Shown here piece by piece: positions 14,420 through 15,125 of a DNA stretch of 15,125 bases. Within the stretch, counting starts at the first letter, position 1, and the number at the start of each line of letters is the position of its first letter. A program made the translations under genes and the position numbers. This DNA comes from an uncultured Clostridium sp. (GTDB taxonomy: Bacteria > Bacillota > Clostridia > Clostridiales > Clostridiaceae), in the NCBI GenBank assembly GCA_900547475.1, contig URGW01000053.1, forward strand, positions 1 through 15,125, read 5' to 3'. A model generated the notes under the pieces. The model had not been told where the DNA came from and made no database searches. It saw only the letters and a program-made list of their open reading frames with translations.

Positions 14420-14683
14420 ATGGAATAAATTAAAGATTTAAAAGTGGTAACGTCGAAATATGTAATGGAAAGATTGCAACTATTGATTGAAAAATATAAA
14501 TTCAATGTAGATACATTTTCAAAATTATTAGATGTAAAAAAAGTTATTTTAAGCAAAGATGAAAAAATACTATTTGAAAACTCTAAAAACTTTGGTAAGA
14601 TGTCTGACCTAATTATGATGATTGAACTTATAGGGAGAGATAATGCCGATTTAAAAATTGGAGTATTTTTTATATTTCTTTGA
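14420..14683 (+). pseudogene. HTH-like regulator gene with a stop at codon 3 and a lost 3' end
   Basis: GAAGGGAAG precedes an ATG at 14420 followed by GAA and then TAA, after which the same frame stays open (IKDLKVVTSKYVMERLQLLIEKYKFNVDTF...) to about 14670. The readable product resembles the N-terminal part of a small clostridial regulator, with a DVKKVILSKDE segment that could be a helix-turn-helix. The frame then ends in a few residues of unrelated sequence (FFIFL) where it meets IS3-family sequence at about 14671. Restart at GTG 14444 would avoid the stop but has no good ribosome binding site. Not an active gene as written. Confidence 0.6.
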
Positions 14684-14891
14684 AATCTCTTTAAAGATAT
14701 ATTAAAGCCTTCTATACCAACTATATGGTGAATCCTAGGAGCTCCATATATGTCTTTATTAGCTTTGTATATTCTTATAATAGCTTTTTTTAATATTTCA
14801 TTTTTCTCATTAATTCTTGCCATTTCCCATAATGGACACATCCTTTCTTAGCTAAATATTATTTTACTTAGTTTGACTCTTTATGTGTCCA
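14671..14891 (-). mobile_element. IS3-family remnant
   Basis: On the minus strand 14671-14841 encodes ARINEKNEILKKAIIRIYK, then YGAPRIHH and GFNISLKRFQRNIKN. This is the HTH_21-like start of an IS3-family orfB transposase. orfA, most of orfB and the catalytic core are missing. TGGACACAT reading inward from 14891 looks like the element's end, and the same nine bases recur inverted at 14833-14841, the leader region. The right boundary is the junction with the broken gene at about 14671. This is a deleted, non-mobile fragment. Confidence 0.75.
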
Positions 14892-15039
14892 CTATTTTAT
14901 ACTAACACCAACCATATTCATCTAACGTCATAATGGTTTAATACGCAGCTTTATCACAAAGGGAAAGGGTATAGCAGATTGTTAATCTTTGTTATTGCAA
15001 TTTATAACTTTTATTAAACCCACTATTTTCGTAGAAAAT

Positions 15040-15125
15040 TTAGTATTCTTGCTTATATCTCAGCCATATATCTCCATTATCAACAAACTTTCCTATGGCA
15101 TTATTCCTAGTTAAAAAGTATGGCA
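15040..15125 (-). CDS. possible C-terminal end of a gene leaving the window
   Basis: On the minus strand the frame entering at the window edge reads PYFLTRNNAIGKFVDNGDIW and seven more residues before TAA at 15042-15040. The composition is protein-like (mixed charged and aromatic residues) but only 27 residues are visible. It is not recognised and could be chance. Confidence 0.25.
   Translation of the reverse strand, partial: PYFLTRNNAIGKFVDNGDIWLRYKQEY

Noticed and set aside
14374..14841. A 155-aa minus-strand frame as one gene
   Set aside because: Only the first 57 residues or so resemble IS3 orfB; the rest is antisense to the broken plus-strand gene and to the hydrolase end.
14833..14891. 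TGGACACAT/ATGTGTCCA inverted pair as a terminator
   Set aside because: The loop is about 41 nt and no T tract follows; an insertion-sequence end explains it better.

Overview
The base composition (very AT-rich, strong AGGAGG-type ribosome binding sites, many short single-gene transcription units) and the protein types suggest a low-GC Gram-positive bacterium, most likely a Clostridium sensu stricto relative. This is inferred from sequence character and remembered protein families; no search was run.

Layout. 1-5320 is ordinary chromosome: a membrane-anchored alpha/beta hydrolase on the minus strand, then murE (cell-wall precursor synthesis, meso-diaminopimelate type) and glgP (glycogen phosphorylase) on the plus strand. 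5362-9139 is a complete-looking 3,778-bp mobile element. It is bounded by imperfect 26-bp terminal inverted repeats (outer 13 bp identical) and flanked by an exact 9-bp target duplication, TCATAAATG. It carries a small ribbon-helix-helix-like protein gene, a zinc-finger/DDE transposase split over two reading frames, a lipoprotein cargo gene, and a strong terminator. Short repeats of core AAATCACAT lie at 12-bp spacing near both ends. Removing the element and one duplication restores a perfect 12-bp-stem bidirectional terminator between glgP and the convergent gene at 9222-9566, so the element landed in the loop of a terminator hairpin.

9200-14400 is an accessory stretch of small, mostly separate genes: an unknown 114-aa protein, three GNAT acetyltransferases, an Ig-like lipoprotein, a CPBP-type membrane protease, small membrane peptides, a truncated cytidine deaminase and an isochorismatase-like hydrolase. 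Several are visibly decaying, by frameshift, nonsense codon or 3' loss. 14400-15125 holds a broken regulator-like gene abutting a deleted IS3-family remnant, and possibly the C-terminal end of a gene leaving the window.

The main item of interest is the 5362-9139 element. Its transposase resembles a two-zinc-module DDE family I remember mainly from proteobacteria. The periodic subterminal arrays, the paired RHH gene, the lipoprotein cargo and the terminator-loop target together look under-described. I could not run database searches, so novelty is a hypothesis.
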